DNA from: Pegoplata infirma
Lineage: Eukaryota > Arthropoda > Insecta > Diptera > Anthomyiidae
Assembly: GCA_963921195.1 (NCBI GenBank)
Contig: OY992537.1
Location: forward strand, 16,207,125 to 16,271,124
Length of the DNA stretch: 64,000 nucleotides
Direction of reading: 5' to 3'
A program made the position numbers and the translations under genes. Shown here piece by piece: positions 22,301 to 33,596 of the stretch (its first letter is position 1; each line of letters starts with the position of its first letter). The notes beneath the pieces were generated by a model. That model saw only the letters and a program-made list of their open reading frames with translations, was not told the origin of the DNA and did not search any database.

Positions 22301-24917
22301 TATCAAATGAATTTCAAATTAAACTTTAATATAATAACAAGAATATAATAACAAGAAGAATCTTCGAATTACAAATGGAACCTTCGAATTACAAGTAGAA
22401 TCTTCGAATTACAATTAATCTTTTTCAAATTACACCTGTAAATGGTGTAGATCCTTGTATTAAACCCCTAACTCACAAATATAACAAATTTCTTAGCCTC
22501 TTCAAAAAACGCCTCAATACGAGCATAAAGACTTTTAAAAGCCACTAAATCGGCTGATAAATCCTTATGGAATTTCTTAAGAATATGATGCATTATAAAT
22601 TGAGCAGCTTTATAGATGGGATCATCTGGTTCAAATGGTACTTTAACTTGATCCTCCATATCCAATGCAGCATTTAATGCTTCGCACACCTCATTATCCA
22701 AAAGTTTTTCAAAACTACCTTGAAACTCGGCACACAAAGATCTTGTATCAGCTGATGGTACTCCATCTAATGGCTTCTTGTCACTTTGTTTTCCTTGATC
22801 TCCTAACGAGAATTTCTGTTTTATTTGATTCCTTAAAGATCTCTTTTTAATATATTCTTGTGTTTTCATCCATTTCTCTTGATATTTTTGTTTATGATTT
22901 TGTATAAATATTTTCTTTTGCTCCTCAACTTGCTTTAGTAAAATTTTAATTTTCTCTTCATTTGCTATTCTCTCTTCTAAACGTTTATTCCAAGAAGCTA
23001 TTTGTTTCTCTTGTTCCTCTTCTGTGCGACTCTCTCGTAACTTTTTCATATTTATTCGTAAACGATCTTTTTTAAATTGATAGAATTTTTTAAGTTTAAT
23101 CAAGTGCTTGCGCTTAAGATCATTGCGAACATCCAAATTTTTTTGCATTTTTAATTGATGCAAAGCTTTTTTATGTTCTATAGAGGTCAGATTAATGATT
23201 TGCTGCATTTGAATATAGGAGAATTTTTCTAAGGTTTTTTCATATAGCTTTCGATAATGATCTGCTTTTTGTTGATCCAAATATAATTTTCGCTTTAATA
23301 TTTCAGAATAGGAATGTTTACGAGCCGTTAAGTTATGATGATCATGTTTGGTTATATTTTCTGCATTAGCTATTAAAAGACGATCATGTTGTTCTGAATC
23401 CTATATATGGAAAATTAATGATCAAAATTCTTGAAAACAGTTTTCGGAAATTTTATTTTATAAATCTGTACTTTTTTGGTCTCAGATTAACAGAATATGA
23501 GAATTTTTCTATAAAGATCTCGGGATTTGAGACTTTTTATGTCTCTAAAATGAATCTGAGACTTTTTTATACGAAAAATTGTCTCAGAACTTGAAACTTT
23601 TTCTACACGAAAAATTTCTCAGAACTTGAGACTTTTTCTTTACGAAAAATGTTTCAGATACTGAGACATTTTTTTGAGATGTTTATCTGAGACTTTTTAA
23701 AACAAAAAATGTCTCAGACTCTGAGAGGTCTTAGATTCTGAAAAATGTCTCAGAATCTGAAACTTTTTCTATACGAAAAATATCTCAGAGTCTAAGAATT
23801 TTTCTCAGAAAAATGTTGCAGAATCTGAGACTTTGTCGATACGAAAAATTTCTCAGAATCTGAGACTTTTTCTAAACGAAAAATGTTTTAGAATCTGCGA
23901 CTTTCTGTAAGAAAAATGTCTCAGAATAAGATACTTTTTCAATACGAAAAATGTCTCAAAATCTGAGACTTTTTCTATTCGAAAAATGTAAGAATTTTCT
24001 ATACGAAAAAGTCTGAGACTTTTTTATACAAAAAATATCACAGAATCTGAGCCTTTTTCTATACGAAATATGTTTCAGTTCTAAAACTTTTTCTATACGG
24101 AAAATGTCTCAGAATCTAGGAATTTTTCTCAGAACCTGAGACTTTTTCTATACGAAAAATGTCTCAGAATCTGACACTTTTTCTATACGAATGTCTCAGA
24201 ATCTGAAACTTTTTCTATACGAAAAATGTCTTAGAAACTGAGCTTTTTCTATACGAAAAATATCTTAGAATCTTAAACTTTTTTTACGAAAAACGTCTCT
24301 AATTGTGAGATTTTTTCTATACGAGAAATGTCTCACACTTTTTCTTTCCAAAAAATTTCTTGGGAGACTTTTTCTGTATGAAAAATGACTTTCAAGTCAG
24401 AACAAACTTACCAATCGTTTAAATTCCTCTAAAATATAATACAATTGTGATTTATGCAATTGCTGACGATACTCATTGAAATCTTTCAGATTACATATAA
24501 CATCATTGCTCTCCGTTATTTCTCCATTTTCCCGTAATCTCTTTAAATTACGTTCATTTTCATAGAATGTTTTTAAATTGGAATCATGCAATGGATTATA
24601 TTCAGGTAAACTCTCACGTCCTGATGCATCGAATTCATGTTTTAAATGTCTAAACTAAAACGGTAAGCAAAAGCCGAATTTTGAATTTTTTGCAAAAATA
24701 TTATATCTTACCGATTATCTCTCACCGATAAACCAATTTTATTTTTCGAAAATATTACTTGATTCCCAGGACATTTTAACATTGGTAATTTTGAATTGAG
24801 TGGAATATGCTCCCAACCGGGTAGACTGTTAATTGGTAAACCAGAATTTAAATTTTGATAAGGTGCATGCAACACATTTTTATTTGATCGGCGTGGTAAA
24901 GATAATAGCTCAATCAT
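19376..24917 (-). CDS. FSIP2-like coiled-coil protein, 6 coding exons, 668 aa
   Basis: Probable sperm-tail structural protein. Coding exons on the minus strand are 24917-24712, 24649-24412, 23400-22477, 21112-20933, 19903-19693 and 19623-19376. All have GT-AG borders and continuous phase; the total is 2007 nt ending in TAA. The acceptor at 24650 was chosen over an earlier AG because the earlier one gives a stop. Residues 44-62 and 88-131 (LHDSNLKTFY, then GEITESNDVICNLKDFNEYRQ-type pattern) resemble the N-terminal part of vertebrate fibrous-sheath-interacting protein 2 as I remember it. Residues 185-330 are a Lys/Glu-rich predicted coiled coil. The C-terminus has a CCC/CLFC cysteine cluster (651-664). 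Vertebrate FSIP2 is roughly ten times longer, so this would be a compact version. The first ATG directly follows an acceptor-like CTCTCCAG, so an upstream exon is possible. Confidence 0.72.
20093..20807. mobile_element. MITE-like element in gene 2 intron, GACATGTC-rich
   Basis: Termini CCCAGTTGGCAA and TTTTCCAACTGGG are inverted. Both ends are filled with GACAT/ATGTC units (GACATGTC, GTCCTCAGTGACA and so on) in the manner of transposase-binding repeats. No target duplication or ORF was found. Just to the left is a truncated piece of the AACCCTCTAACTGTCATTTT foldback family. Confidence 0.65.
21147..22440. repeat. 20-21-bp tandem array (CAATTGTAATTCGAAAAAGAT) in gene 2 intron
   Basis: About 50 degenerate units on the plus strand read GATCAATTGTAATTCGAAAA with small length changes. 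The last 100 bp (after about 22340) are in the opposite orientation (TCTTCGAATTACAA). The array is split by an insertion at 21960-22242. The strand polarity and 20-21-bp spacing (two helical turns) are consistent across most of it. Confidence 0.88.
21960..22242. mobile_element. 283-bp insertion in the array, with hammerhead-like core
   Basis: Unique sequence interrupts the tandem array and is flanked by CAATTATAA at 21951-21959 and 22243-22251. The array consensus has CAATTGTAA, so sharing the variant base supports a 9-bp target duplication, though the repeat context weakens this. On the minus strand 22115-22086 reads CTGATGA, a 5-bp stem GGAAG/CTTCC, then GAAA. Inverted AAATACGGG/CCCGTATTT lies at the right end. 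Confidence 0.6.
23478..24395 (+). repeat. 35-bp dyad satellite, array C (gene 2 intron)
   Basis: About 26 units of TCTCAGAATCTGAGAC with TTTTTCTATACGAAAAATG. The signature TATACG is shared with array F 20 kb away rather than with nearer arrays. It fills the intron between exons 2 and 3 and ends about 20 bp from the exon 2 donor. Confidence 0.92.
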
Positions 24918-25194
24918 GCTGGAGAGAGAATACGATCTTAAAAAATTTGTTAAAATGTTTTTTATAAAAAAATACAATTTTTCTTAAAAATTTTTTTAAT
25001 TAAAAATTTTTGAGTAGAAAACTTTCCTAATTGAATTAATTGAAATTTTATAGACAGGGTTTCAGAAAAACATTTTTAAAAACTGTATAATTTAATTTAT
25101 CGATCTATACAGTGAAACAAATTCTCCAGTTGGATAGTTACAAAAATTCCCAGTTAATTTGAAATAAATTTAAAATAACTGGTAAAGTCATTAG

Positions 25195-25758
25195 TAGGGA
25201 TGAGATTTTCATGCACTAAAAAATCGAAAATATGCGCTTAAAATATGCGCTAAAAAATTCAAAATATGCACTAAAAAACTTAAAAATATGCACTAAAAAA
25301 TAAAATGTGTTCAATAAAAATCTAGTTTTCATAGGAAAAACTTTTTAAAATACAAAAAATAACGCTGTATTTAAATAGTAACATTTAAGCAAGCGTTTTT
25401 TGGAAATTAAAAATATCTATTAAAAAAATTTAAAAGAAAAAAAATATTTTTCTTATTTTCAAAATAAATTTTTAAAATTTAAAATAGTTTTTAAAACAAA
25501 TAAATCTCAATTTGTGTTTTTGCTAATTTATGCTTAAATATGCAAAAATATTCACTTAAAAGTTGGAAATATGCACAAAATATGCATTTAAAACCAAAAT
25601 ATGCAAAAATATGCATTTTCATCATAATATGCAAAAAATATGCAAAAACAAATCTATGCCATTTTAACACAAATTTCTTGATTCGGAAAGATAATTGGTC
25701 GATGTTGTTTTTAGACTGTCGACAAAAAACATGCATTTGCATGGAAATCTTATCCCTA
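25195..25758. mobile_element. hAT-type MITE, TSD GTCATTAG, ATATGC-rich
   Basis: Termini TAGGGATGAGATTTTCATGCA-like and its complement (ending ATCTTATCCCTA) have a perfect 8-bp duplication GTCATTAG at 25187-25194 and 25759-25766. The ends are studded with AAATATGCACT and CATATTTTTGCATA units. No transposase is present. Confidence 0.9.
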
Positions 25759-25807
25759 GTCATTAGTAATTATTGATCCAGTTCATTTTAACCGTCTCTT
25801 ATACATA

Positions 25808-25927
25808 CTAAATTCGCATTCATTTTTTTAAACATGTTTAACCACTTAAACATGTTTAAATTTTAACTCGTTAAGGTACATAAACATGTTTAAGTATTTA
25901 AACATGTTTAAATGAATGCGAATTTGG
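25808..25927. mobile_element. 120-bp hairpin MITE with TA duplication
   Basis: CTAAATTCGCATTCATT and AATGAATGCGAATTTGG are inverted termini bounded by TA on both sides (25806-25807 and 25928-25929), which suits mariner-type insertion. The arms carry four copies of the palindrome TTTAAACATGTTTAA. Confidence 0.82.
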
Positions 25928-25954
25928 TATTAGCTATCCTGTAATTATCTATCA

Positions 25955-26524
25955 CACTCAGAAAATTATGTAAGTTAGTACATGCTAGTTGTTTGTATAT
26001 TTTACAGTAGATAGTTGTATTCAACTACAAAGTCAGTTATTTTTGTATGAAAAATATCACACAACTATTTCTGTTAGTTATTTTAAGTCGTTTTTTTTAA
26101 TAACTAACAAATAAGTACTGTAATGTAGCAACAGTTATTTAAAGTAGTTAATTTTATTTTTTTTATCTCTGAAAGGTTTACAAAGTTTTTTCCAAAAAAA
26201 AAAAATTTCGTTTTTTTTTTTATTTTTCACAACTTTAAAAAAAAAAAAAAAAAACTTGGAAAAAATTTTGTCTTTAACTTTTTTTTCTGAAAATTTTTTT
26301 GGAAAAAAAATATATATTGTTTATTTTATTTTTACTACACATTAGTTGTTTTGACTACAAATGTTAGTAATTTTTACTACATAAGTCAGTTGTTTTTTGT
26401 CAGTTAAAATAACTAACATTGTTAGTTGATTTAACTGAAAAAGTAGTTGACCCCAAAACAACTTACAAAGTAGTTATTTTAACTGATATTTTCAGTTGAT
26501 TTTGCTAACACAATTTTTTGAGTG
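25955..26524. mobile_element. CACTCAAAA-type MITE
   Basis: Inverted termini are CACTCAGAAAATTATGT and ACACAATTTTTTGAGTG. The interior is repeated AACTAACA, GTTAGTTATTTTAAC and long A and T runs, mirrored about the centre. A TA follows the right end, but CA precedes the left end. The same terminus recurs at 53874-54102, 32760 and 61757, making this a family. Confidence 0.72.
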
Positions 26525-26544
26525 TATGCTATTTTCTTTATAAT

Positions 26545-26998
26545 ATGGCTTTGCTATCGATATATCGATAATTATACTATTGATTATAGAAAATGGCGCT
26601 GTTATCGTTAGCTATACAATTTTCTTCAGAAAATGGAAAGTTATCGTTTTGTGGATAACTTTACAATTTTCTGTAGAAAATAGTGTTGTTATCGATAACT
26701 ATACATTTTCTATTGAAAATGGCATTGTTATTGATACACCGATAACTATACAAGTTTCTATAACTATACAACTTTCGATAGAAAATTGCATTGTTATAAA
26801 TATTTTGTTAATTATACAATTTTATATAAAAAAGTGATGTTATCGATAACTACAGAGTTTTCTATAGACCATTTTGTGTTATCGATAACAATGCAATTTT
26901 ATAGAGAATTGCATTGTTATCGATATATAGATAACTACAATTTTCTTTTGAAAATGGCTTTGTTATCGATTTATTGAGAACTACAATTTTTTAGATAA
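26545..26998 (+). repeat. Minisatellite rich in TATCGATA and GTTATCGATAAC
   Basis: About nine loose units of 40-50 bp combine GTTATCGATAACTATACA with TTTTCTATAGAAAATGGC. Exact TATCGATA occurs twice in tandem at 26553-26570 and again near 26690, 26838, 26878 and 26917. TATCGATA is the DRE/BEAF-32-type site of flies. The array could be an insulator or promoter cluster upstream of gene 2, or merely a satellite. Confidence 0.7.
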
Positions 26999-27005
26999 AA
27001 AGTAA

Positions 27006-27155
27006 AGGCTCCGACACAATGTCGGAGTACTCTGTACTACAGAGTACCATCTCTAAAAATAGAGACGACATTATACTAAAAATGTGTAAGTACGAAAGAG
27101 AAAGGAACAAAATCCACTCTCTGGCACAGAGTACTCTGTCATTGTGAATTCAGCT
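27006..27155. mobile_element. Short MITE, TSD TAA (Harbinger-like), full copy
   Basis: The sequence from AGGCTCCGACACAATG to CATTGTGAATTCAGCT is flanked by TAA on both sides (27003-27005 and 27156-27158). A second copy at 31840-31972 has TTA on both sides, so the insertion preference is TWA, as in PIF/Harbinger elements. The inside carries AGTACTCTGT motifs. Confidence 0.82.
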
Positions 27156-27159
27156 TAAA

Positions 27160-28500
27160 GGAAAAATTACCTCAAGCTAGAATAAACCTACTCAAAAATA
27201 GGAGTTTTGTAAAATTACTATTTTTTTGCTTATTCTTTTTTTTTTTTGGTAATATTACTATATTTTTTTTTGCAACAATAAGCTTTTTTGCTAATTTAAA
27301 AGTTTTTTTTTGCTAATTTTATAAATTTTTTTTGAGTGTATATTTTAAGTCCTGTACCACCGTTGTTTACTTTTTAGGGTATAAAAAATAGTCAATTGTC
27401 ATTATTGATGTTAGTTTAAGGATTCACCTTTATTTTTTGTTTTAAAACAAACCAAGCAGACAGGCTGACAGACGGACATGTACATCTCCAACTCCCCAGA
27501 CACGTGTTTATATAACAATAACAACTATAAAAAACCCAGTGTGATTTAACTTGTATATCTTATACAACTATAACCTAGGAAACGTTAAACGTTACCATGC
27601 CTGGCATTACAAACTATTTATGTACTACGTATTCTATAATCCTGTATCGTTGTTTTAGTCACGAAATTAACGTTATTTCAAAAAATTATGTGTGTGGAGG
27701 AGTTTCAATAGGAAAAAAAAATAAATAGAAAACCTCAACAGAAAGAAAATCACATTGGGGATTGTTTTAATATTTAAATCAAATATTTATCAGGTAGGAA
27801 CAGAAAAAATATACATAAAGAGAAAGCAAATATGTAGACAAAAACACATATAAAACTGATTTAAATTAGACTTAAAAGAGTTAATATATGTATTACCACA
27901 CAAATTGCTTTACACAGAGAGGAAGAGAGAGAGAGAGAAATAGCCCCAAAAAGGATTTTATTCTCATTTATATTTTATTTTTACTGTAAAAAAGCTCTTA
28001 GGGCGTAAAAGCTTTAAATTGAAAACAAATTACGAGTTTCTCTTGTAACAATTGTTGTATGTTTTTATTTTTTACGTAGAAAAGTTTTTTGTCTGCCTTG
28101 CTAAAGACCGACCCCACATTATTTAATGGTAATTCAATGTCCTCAATTGAAGAAGTAATAATAAGGCCTTTCGTCTATGGGAATTTCAAAATGTTGTTTA
28201 TAAGATGGTAGCAGCTTAATAACCTTTAATTGAAATAGAGCTATACAAAACTCAACAGTATTTTTTATTGTATTATTTTTTAGTTTATAAAAAAAACTGA
28301 GCATTTTTTAGTCGTTTAAAAATATTTAAATATATGTATTTTTTGTTTTCGAGAAAGAAATAACAAATAAATGAAAAGCGCTCAAATTCAAATTTTTTCG
28401 TTTGAAGTGCATCTATGCGTATACGTATTGTAAATTCAAATTTATTAATCATTCGTTTGGTGTCTTCTAGTTGGGCTTTTTGACAAAAATTCATGTTCTT
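27160..28500. other. No gene; small repeats
   Basis: A short poly-T rich MITE remnant ends with TTTTTTTGAGTGTA near 27340. A fragment near 27445-27485 (GACAGGCTGACAGACGGACATG) recalls the mini-me (GTCY)n block on the other strand. A GA run lies at 27915-27938. Nothing coding was found; any upstream exon or promoter of gene 2 would lie in this direction. Confidence 0.45.
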
Positions 28501-31270
28501 AAGACAATTTTTCTATGAAAAATTTCTCCGATTTCCATAAAAAAGACATATTTCCTATAAAAAATTCAGAGATAGTTTATCTTGAAAAATTTCAGATTCT
28601 AAACATTTTTTCTATAGAAACATTCTAGACATTTTTTCTATAGAAACAGATTCAATACAATTTTTTTATTTACAAATTCTCAGATTCTGAAACATTTTTT
28701 CTATAGAAAAGTTCTCAGATGCTGAGACATATTCTCGGATTATGAGTAATTTTTTCTATATAAAAATTCTTGGATTATAAGACATTTTTTCTATAGAAAA
28801 ATGTTCAAATTATGCATGCGCGGGTACAAGGGGGGGGAAAAAGGGGAAATTTCCCCCCCAGACCAAATTTCGGAAAGAAAAAAAAAAAGAAAAAAAAGAA
28901 AAAAAAAGAAAAGAAAAGAAAAAAAAAAAGAAAAAAAAGAAAGAAGGAAATTTTCTAAAAAAAACTTCGAAGTCCAAAAATTTTTCATTGAAAAAAAACT
29001 GAAAATTTTAAAAGGGAAATTTTTTAAGGAAATGTGAATCAATCTGAAAATTTTCTGTGAAAAATATCTGTCAATCTTATTATGAATTTTTGCATAAACA
29101 AATTACTTAGAATATGCTTTTTTTGTTAGAAAAATGTTACAGGATCATAATTTGGTTTATATAAAAAGTGTTTGTCTTCTACATATCAATAAAAAAATAT
29201 CTTCAAATCTTAAAAATATTAATAGTCGAACTTACATTTGTAAAACTATTTTAAATTTTTTTTTTTCTAAAGAGTAAACTTTTTCTAAAGAAAAAATTTT
29301 CAGAATCTGAGACTTTTTTTATGTGACAAAGGCCTCAAAACTTATTTATAGGAAAAAGGTCGCAGAAGAATTTTTCTATAGGAAAAAGTCTCAGAATTTC
29401 TGAATTTGAGATTTATTTTAAGGAAAAATGTCTCAGAATTTGAGTCTTTTTTAAGAAGAAAAAGGTCACAAAGCCTGAGACTTTTTATTGTTGAAAAATA
29501 GTCTTAGAATTTGAAACTAACTGAATTGGTAGAAGGTCGCAGAATCTGAGACTTTTTCAACGGGAAAAAGGTCTTAGAATCTAAGACTTTTTTTTTATAG
29601 AAATAAGGTCTCAGAATCTCAGAAAAATGTCTCAAAATCTTAGACTTTTTGTATAGGAAACAGGTCTTAGAATCTCTGACCTTTCTATAGGAAAAAGGTC
29701 TTAAAGTCTGAGACGTTTTGTATAGGAAAAACATTTCCGAATCTAGGACTTTTTCTATAGGAAAATTGTCTTAGAATCTGAAAAGATTTCAGAATCAGAA
29801 AAAGGTCTCAGAATCTGTCACTTCTTCTTTAGAGAAAAAGTGCCAGAAATTTAAACTTTTTCTATATAAGAAAAAGCTCTCAGAATCTGAGACTTATTCT
29901 TTAGGAAAAATGTGTGAGAATCTGAGCCTTATTCTTTAGGAATAAGATTTCAGAATTTGAAACTTTTTCTTTAGGCAAAAGGTCTTAGAATCTGAGACTT
30001 TTTCTATTGGAAAAAGGTCAAAGAATCTAAGAACTTTTCTATAGAAAAAAGGTCTCAGAATCTAAAATTTTTTCAGTACGAAACAAATCTAATAATCAGA
30101 GACCTCACTATAGGAAAAATGTCTCAGTAATGCTTTATAATATGAGACTTTTTTTTATGAAAATTTTTCTATACGAAAAAAGTCTCAGATTCTGAGACAT
30201 TTTTCATTATGAAGAAGTCTTATATTCTAAGACATGTTCCCTATAAAAAAAAAAATTCACGAAAAATGTGTTAAAATCTGATATTTTCTATGTAGGAAGA
30301 ATTTCTTCTTCTGTTAAATTCTCAGATTTAGACTCTTCTTATGTATACGAAAAATATACAATTTTCTTTTAAATTTCTTTTAAAAATCCGAAAATTTTTC
30401 TATACGAAAATAGTCTCGGATTCTGAGACATTAAGTCTTATATTCTGAGACATTTTCCCTATAAAAAATAATTTTTCACGAAAAATGTCTCAACATCTGA
30501 TGTTTTCTATGTAGGGAGAATTTCTTCTATTAAAAAATTCTCTTCTTATGTATACGAAAAATATACAATTTTCTTTTAAAACAAATAAAAAAAAAATGAT
30601 CTAAACGAAATCTGATCATGAAAAACAAACCTTATTCGGCAAAACCTAATAAATTTGATGATTTTTTGTAAAAAAAACGTATCCCATTTTTTTGCTCGTC
30701 AACAAAGGAGAATTTATGATTTTTTTTCGAAGTAAAAAAAATTTCCCCCCCCCCCAGACCCAAAAGCTGTACCCGCCACTGAATTATGAGACATTATTTC
30801 AATAAAAAATTATAATATTCTAAGAAATTTTATCTGTAAAAAAATCCTAGATTATTAACCATTTTATCTATTGAAACATTCTTAGACTCTGGCATATTTT
30901 TTCATATAAACATTTTTTCTATAGAAAAAATCTCAGATTCTGAGTTTTTTTCAAAAGAAAATTTCAAAGATTCTGAGGTTTTATTTTAAAGAAAAATTCT
31001 GAGATTCTAAACATTTTTTTATAGGTTCTGAGAAATGTTTTAATAGAAAACTTTTGGATTCTGAAATATTTTTTCTAAAAAAAATTTGTCAGATTCTAAG
31101 ATATTTTTTTAAATGAAAAATTCGCAGGTTCTCATAAATTTTTTCTATAAAAAAAATCTCAGATTTTCATTTATTTTTGCTATAGAATAGATCTTAAATT
31201 ATGATTATCCCAAATTATGAGACATTTTTTCTAGGATTATGAGACATTTTTTCTTAAAAAAAAAATGTCA
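28500..31270. repeat. 35-bp dyad satellite, array D (largest, several blocks)
   Basis: Blocks at about 28500-28800, 29280-30550 and 30785-31270 total some 60 units. The middle block has TATAGGAAAAAGGTCTCAGAATC (several lines shared) and the flanking blocks have the opposite strand order (CAGATTCTGAGACATTTTT). The middle is interrupted by, or carried inside, the TIR-bounded segment 28815-30781. A purine run (GAAAAAAAG) lies at 28880-28955. Confidence 0.9.
28815..30781. mobile_element. hAT-like TIR segment carrying satellite units, TSD AATTATG
   Basis: Ends CATGCGCGGGTACA and TGTACCCGCCACTG are inverted. AATTATG flanks both sides (28808-28814 and 30782-30788). Just inside each end are long C/G runs (GGGGGGGG near 28831, CCCCCCCCCCC near 30745). 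Most of the interior is 35-bp satellite, so this looks like a transposon that carries the satellite. No transposase is seen. Confidence 0.75.
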
Positions 31271-31482
31271 GATTACACCGTCCGACACACTTTTGTACAA
31301 ATGGACCAGAACGACAAATTCTAAAAGTAGGACCAAAAATAAAATACACGTGTCTCCCAGTCTAGATCAATTCGCGTTTTTGCGAAAAATGCCAATAAAA
31401 ACAGTTTTTTTCCCAAAGTAGTGTGAATTAAGTTGAAAAATGTATTAAATCTATTTGTGAGCTAAGTAATGTTTAATCATTT

Positions 31483-32103
31483 TTTTAGTAAAATTTAAAG
31501 ACGTTTCTTTTCGTAGTAAATGTTTACCCTCTATAGTCCATTTTTAGGGGTAATTTTTGTCTGTATATCTAATGCTCTCCTAGAAAACCATTAAATTGTA
31601 CATTTAAAGGGTTAAAATGTTCTACAAAAATGTTCTGCATCAAATTTCACTATGAGTTGTCAAAGGCCAATAACTTGTGCAATGCTAGCAAAATGATTAA
31701 AAAGTAAAATTGTTAAGTATATTTGGTGAAACACAATTTAATATTGAACTTCACAATTTTACTTTTTTAAGCATTTTGCTAACATCCCACGATAGTTAAA
31801 TTTGATGCAAAACATTTCGGTGGAACATTTTAACCCTTATGGCTCCGACACAATGTCGGATTACCATCTGTAAAAATTGAGACGACATTATACTAAAAAT
31901 GTGTAAGTGCGAAAGAGAAAGGAACAAAATCCACTCTCTGGCGCAGAGTACTCTGTCATTGTGAATTCAGCTTTAAACGCACAATTTAATGGTTTTCTAG
32001 GAGAGTATTTGAAATAAGGACAAAAATTACCCCTAAGAATTGGAAATAGGGGGTTAATATGTTCCATTAAAAGAACCGCCAATTAATTTTACTGAAGACA
32101 TCT
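31483..32103. mobile_element. Small foldback of the AACATTTTAACCCTCTA family
   Basis: Sequence around 31500-31700 is mirrored by 31745-32100 (for example CTCCTAGAAAACCATTAAATT against its complement near 31985, and AAAATTTAAAG/ATTTTACTGAAG at the ends). It shares blocks with the giant inverted repeat at 2612-6631. A MITE (31840-31972) interrupts the right arm. Confidence 0.7.
31840..31972. mobile_element. Short MITE, TSD TTA, deleted copy
   Basis: This is the same element as 27006-27155 but lacks about 17 bp (AGTACTCTGTACTACAGAG region). It is flanked by TTA at 31837-31839 and 31973-31975. Removing it and one TTA restores the foldback arm. Confidence 0.82.
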
Positions 32104-32264
32104 ATCAACAGTATTTTTTGCAGAAGTATATTTACTACATTTTTTCGATTTATTTCACGCTTGTTTTGTAAAACACAATTTACAATTAACATCATATTTT
32201 GTTTGTATTTTTCACGAAAAACGCGAATTGATTTAAAAAACTTGAGAGACCAAACTTAGAAGAT

Positions 32265-32760
32265 TATTGCAGTTACTACACGACGGCCATTTGTGTAGTA
32301 AATAGTAGTTGTTGTTTTCAATTACAATTTCAGTTGTTTTTTAATGAAAAATCTCAAACAACTATATTTTGTAGTCGTTTCAAAAATTACTACATTGTAG
32401 TAACATTTGTTTTATGTAGTTGTTTTAAGTCTATAAAAAAACTTATAATTTTCTAGAAATTTTTAGAAAAACGGATGTGTTGAACGAGTTGGAAGTGTCA
32501 GATGCAGGAGGAATTATTTCCAAATAATTTTAACTGTTTTGACGTTCAGAAGAAAATTCAGACAATTTGAGTTACAGTAAAAACAACTGTAATTTGAAGT
32601 AGTTTTTACCGTTTTTTGTAGTTGTTAATCAATAGTTAAAAACAACAAAAATGTTTGGTTAATTTTACCGTAAAATGTAGTGGACGCCTAAACAAAAATA
32701 AATGTAGTTGTTTTAACTGTCTTTTGTAGTGGAATCTTCCATCATAATTTTTTGAGTGCG
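32265..32760. mobile_element. CACTCAAAA-type element, copy with GTTGAACGAGTTGGAAGTG core
   Basis: It begins near AAGATTATTGCAGTTACTAC and ends at ATAATTTTTTGAGTG. The interior has repeated TAGTAGTTGTTTTAAC-like units and the conserved core GGATGTGTTGAACGAGTTGG near 32473. A second copy, inverted, is at 61757-62630. The stretch 32761-33290 holds nothing recognised. Confidence 0.65.
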
Positions 32761-33289
32761 GGCAGGGCATTGCTTCAATGGCAATACCGGAAAAAATTTG
32801 ACTTTTGTCTCGATGGCAGCACCTGCTAGTGAGACTTTAGTAGCACACTAAATTTTAAAAACTCTGTACCTAACTTTTGCGTGCAAATTTTTAAAATTTT
32901 ATTTTATATGTAACATATTAGGTAGTTGCTACGAGTGTGTGAAAATTTACATAGTTATCTGAGCAGTATTTCCTGAGTTATTTGAGCCCTTACTAAGTTT
33001 TACTATTAGCTCAAGAATATTCTTGAGATATTATTAAGACATTCGCCCCCTAGGAAGTAGTAGAAGAAATAAATTTGTCTTATCTCTATTATAGAGTCTC
33101 TGAGTGCGGGAATGTTATTTTTATACCCACTTTCTGACTGGAGTGAATTGTTTCTATAGTGCAACATTTTTTTGCATTTTTCGCGAAAACGCGAATTGAT
33201 CTAGAAAAAAGGAGAGACACGGGTATTTTTTTCGGCCATACTCTCAGAATTTTTCGGTGTGGCTCATATGTACAGTCAAAATTTGAAAT

Positions 33290-33575
33290 TTGTCGGACTG
33301 TGTTATGAGATATTTTTTTCGATAAAAAAATTCTTAAATTCTAAAAAACTTTATCTATTAAAAAATTCTCAGATTCTGCGATATTTTTTGCATATAAAAG
33401 TTTTCAGATTCTGAAACATTTTTTCTATAGAAAAGTTATCTGATTCTGAGATATTTTTCTGTAGAAAACCTCCCAGACTTTGAGACATTTTATCTGTAGA
33501 AAAATTTTAAGACTCTGAAACATTTTATCTATTGAAAAATTCTCAGATTCTAAGACATTTTTTCGTAGATAAATT
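33290..33575. repeat. 35-bp dyad satellite, array E (short)
   Basis: About eight units in the order CAGATTCTGAGACATTTTTTC with TATAGAAAA, the orientation of the second half of array B. Confidence 0.85.
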
Positions 33576-33596
33576 GTTATGTCGTTTTCTGAATTT

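Noticed and set aside
28831..28860. G-run (GGGGGGGG) as a G-quadruplex control element
   Set aside because: Only two long G runs on the strand; better explained as the subterminal part of the TIR segment that has the matching C run at 30745.
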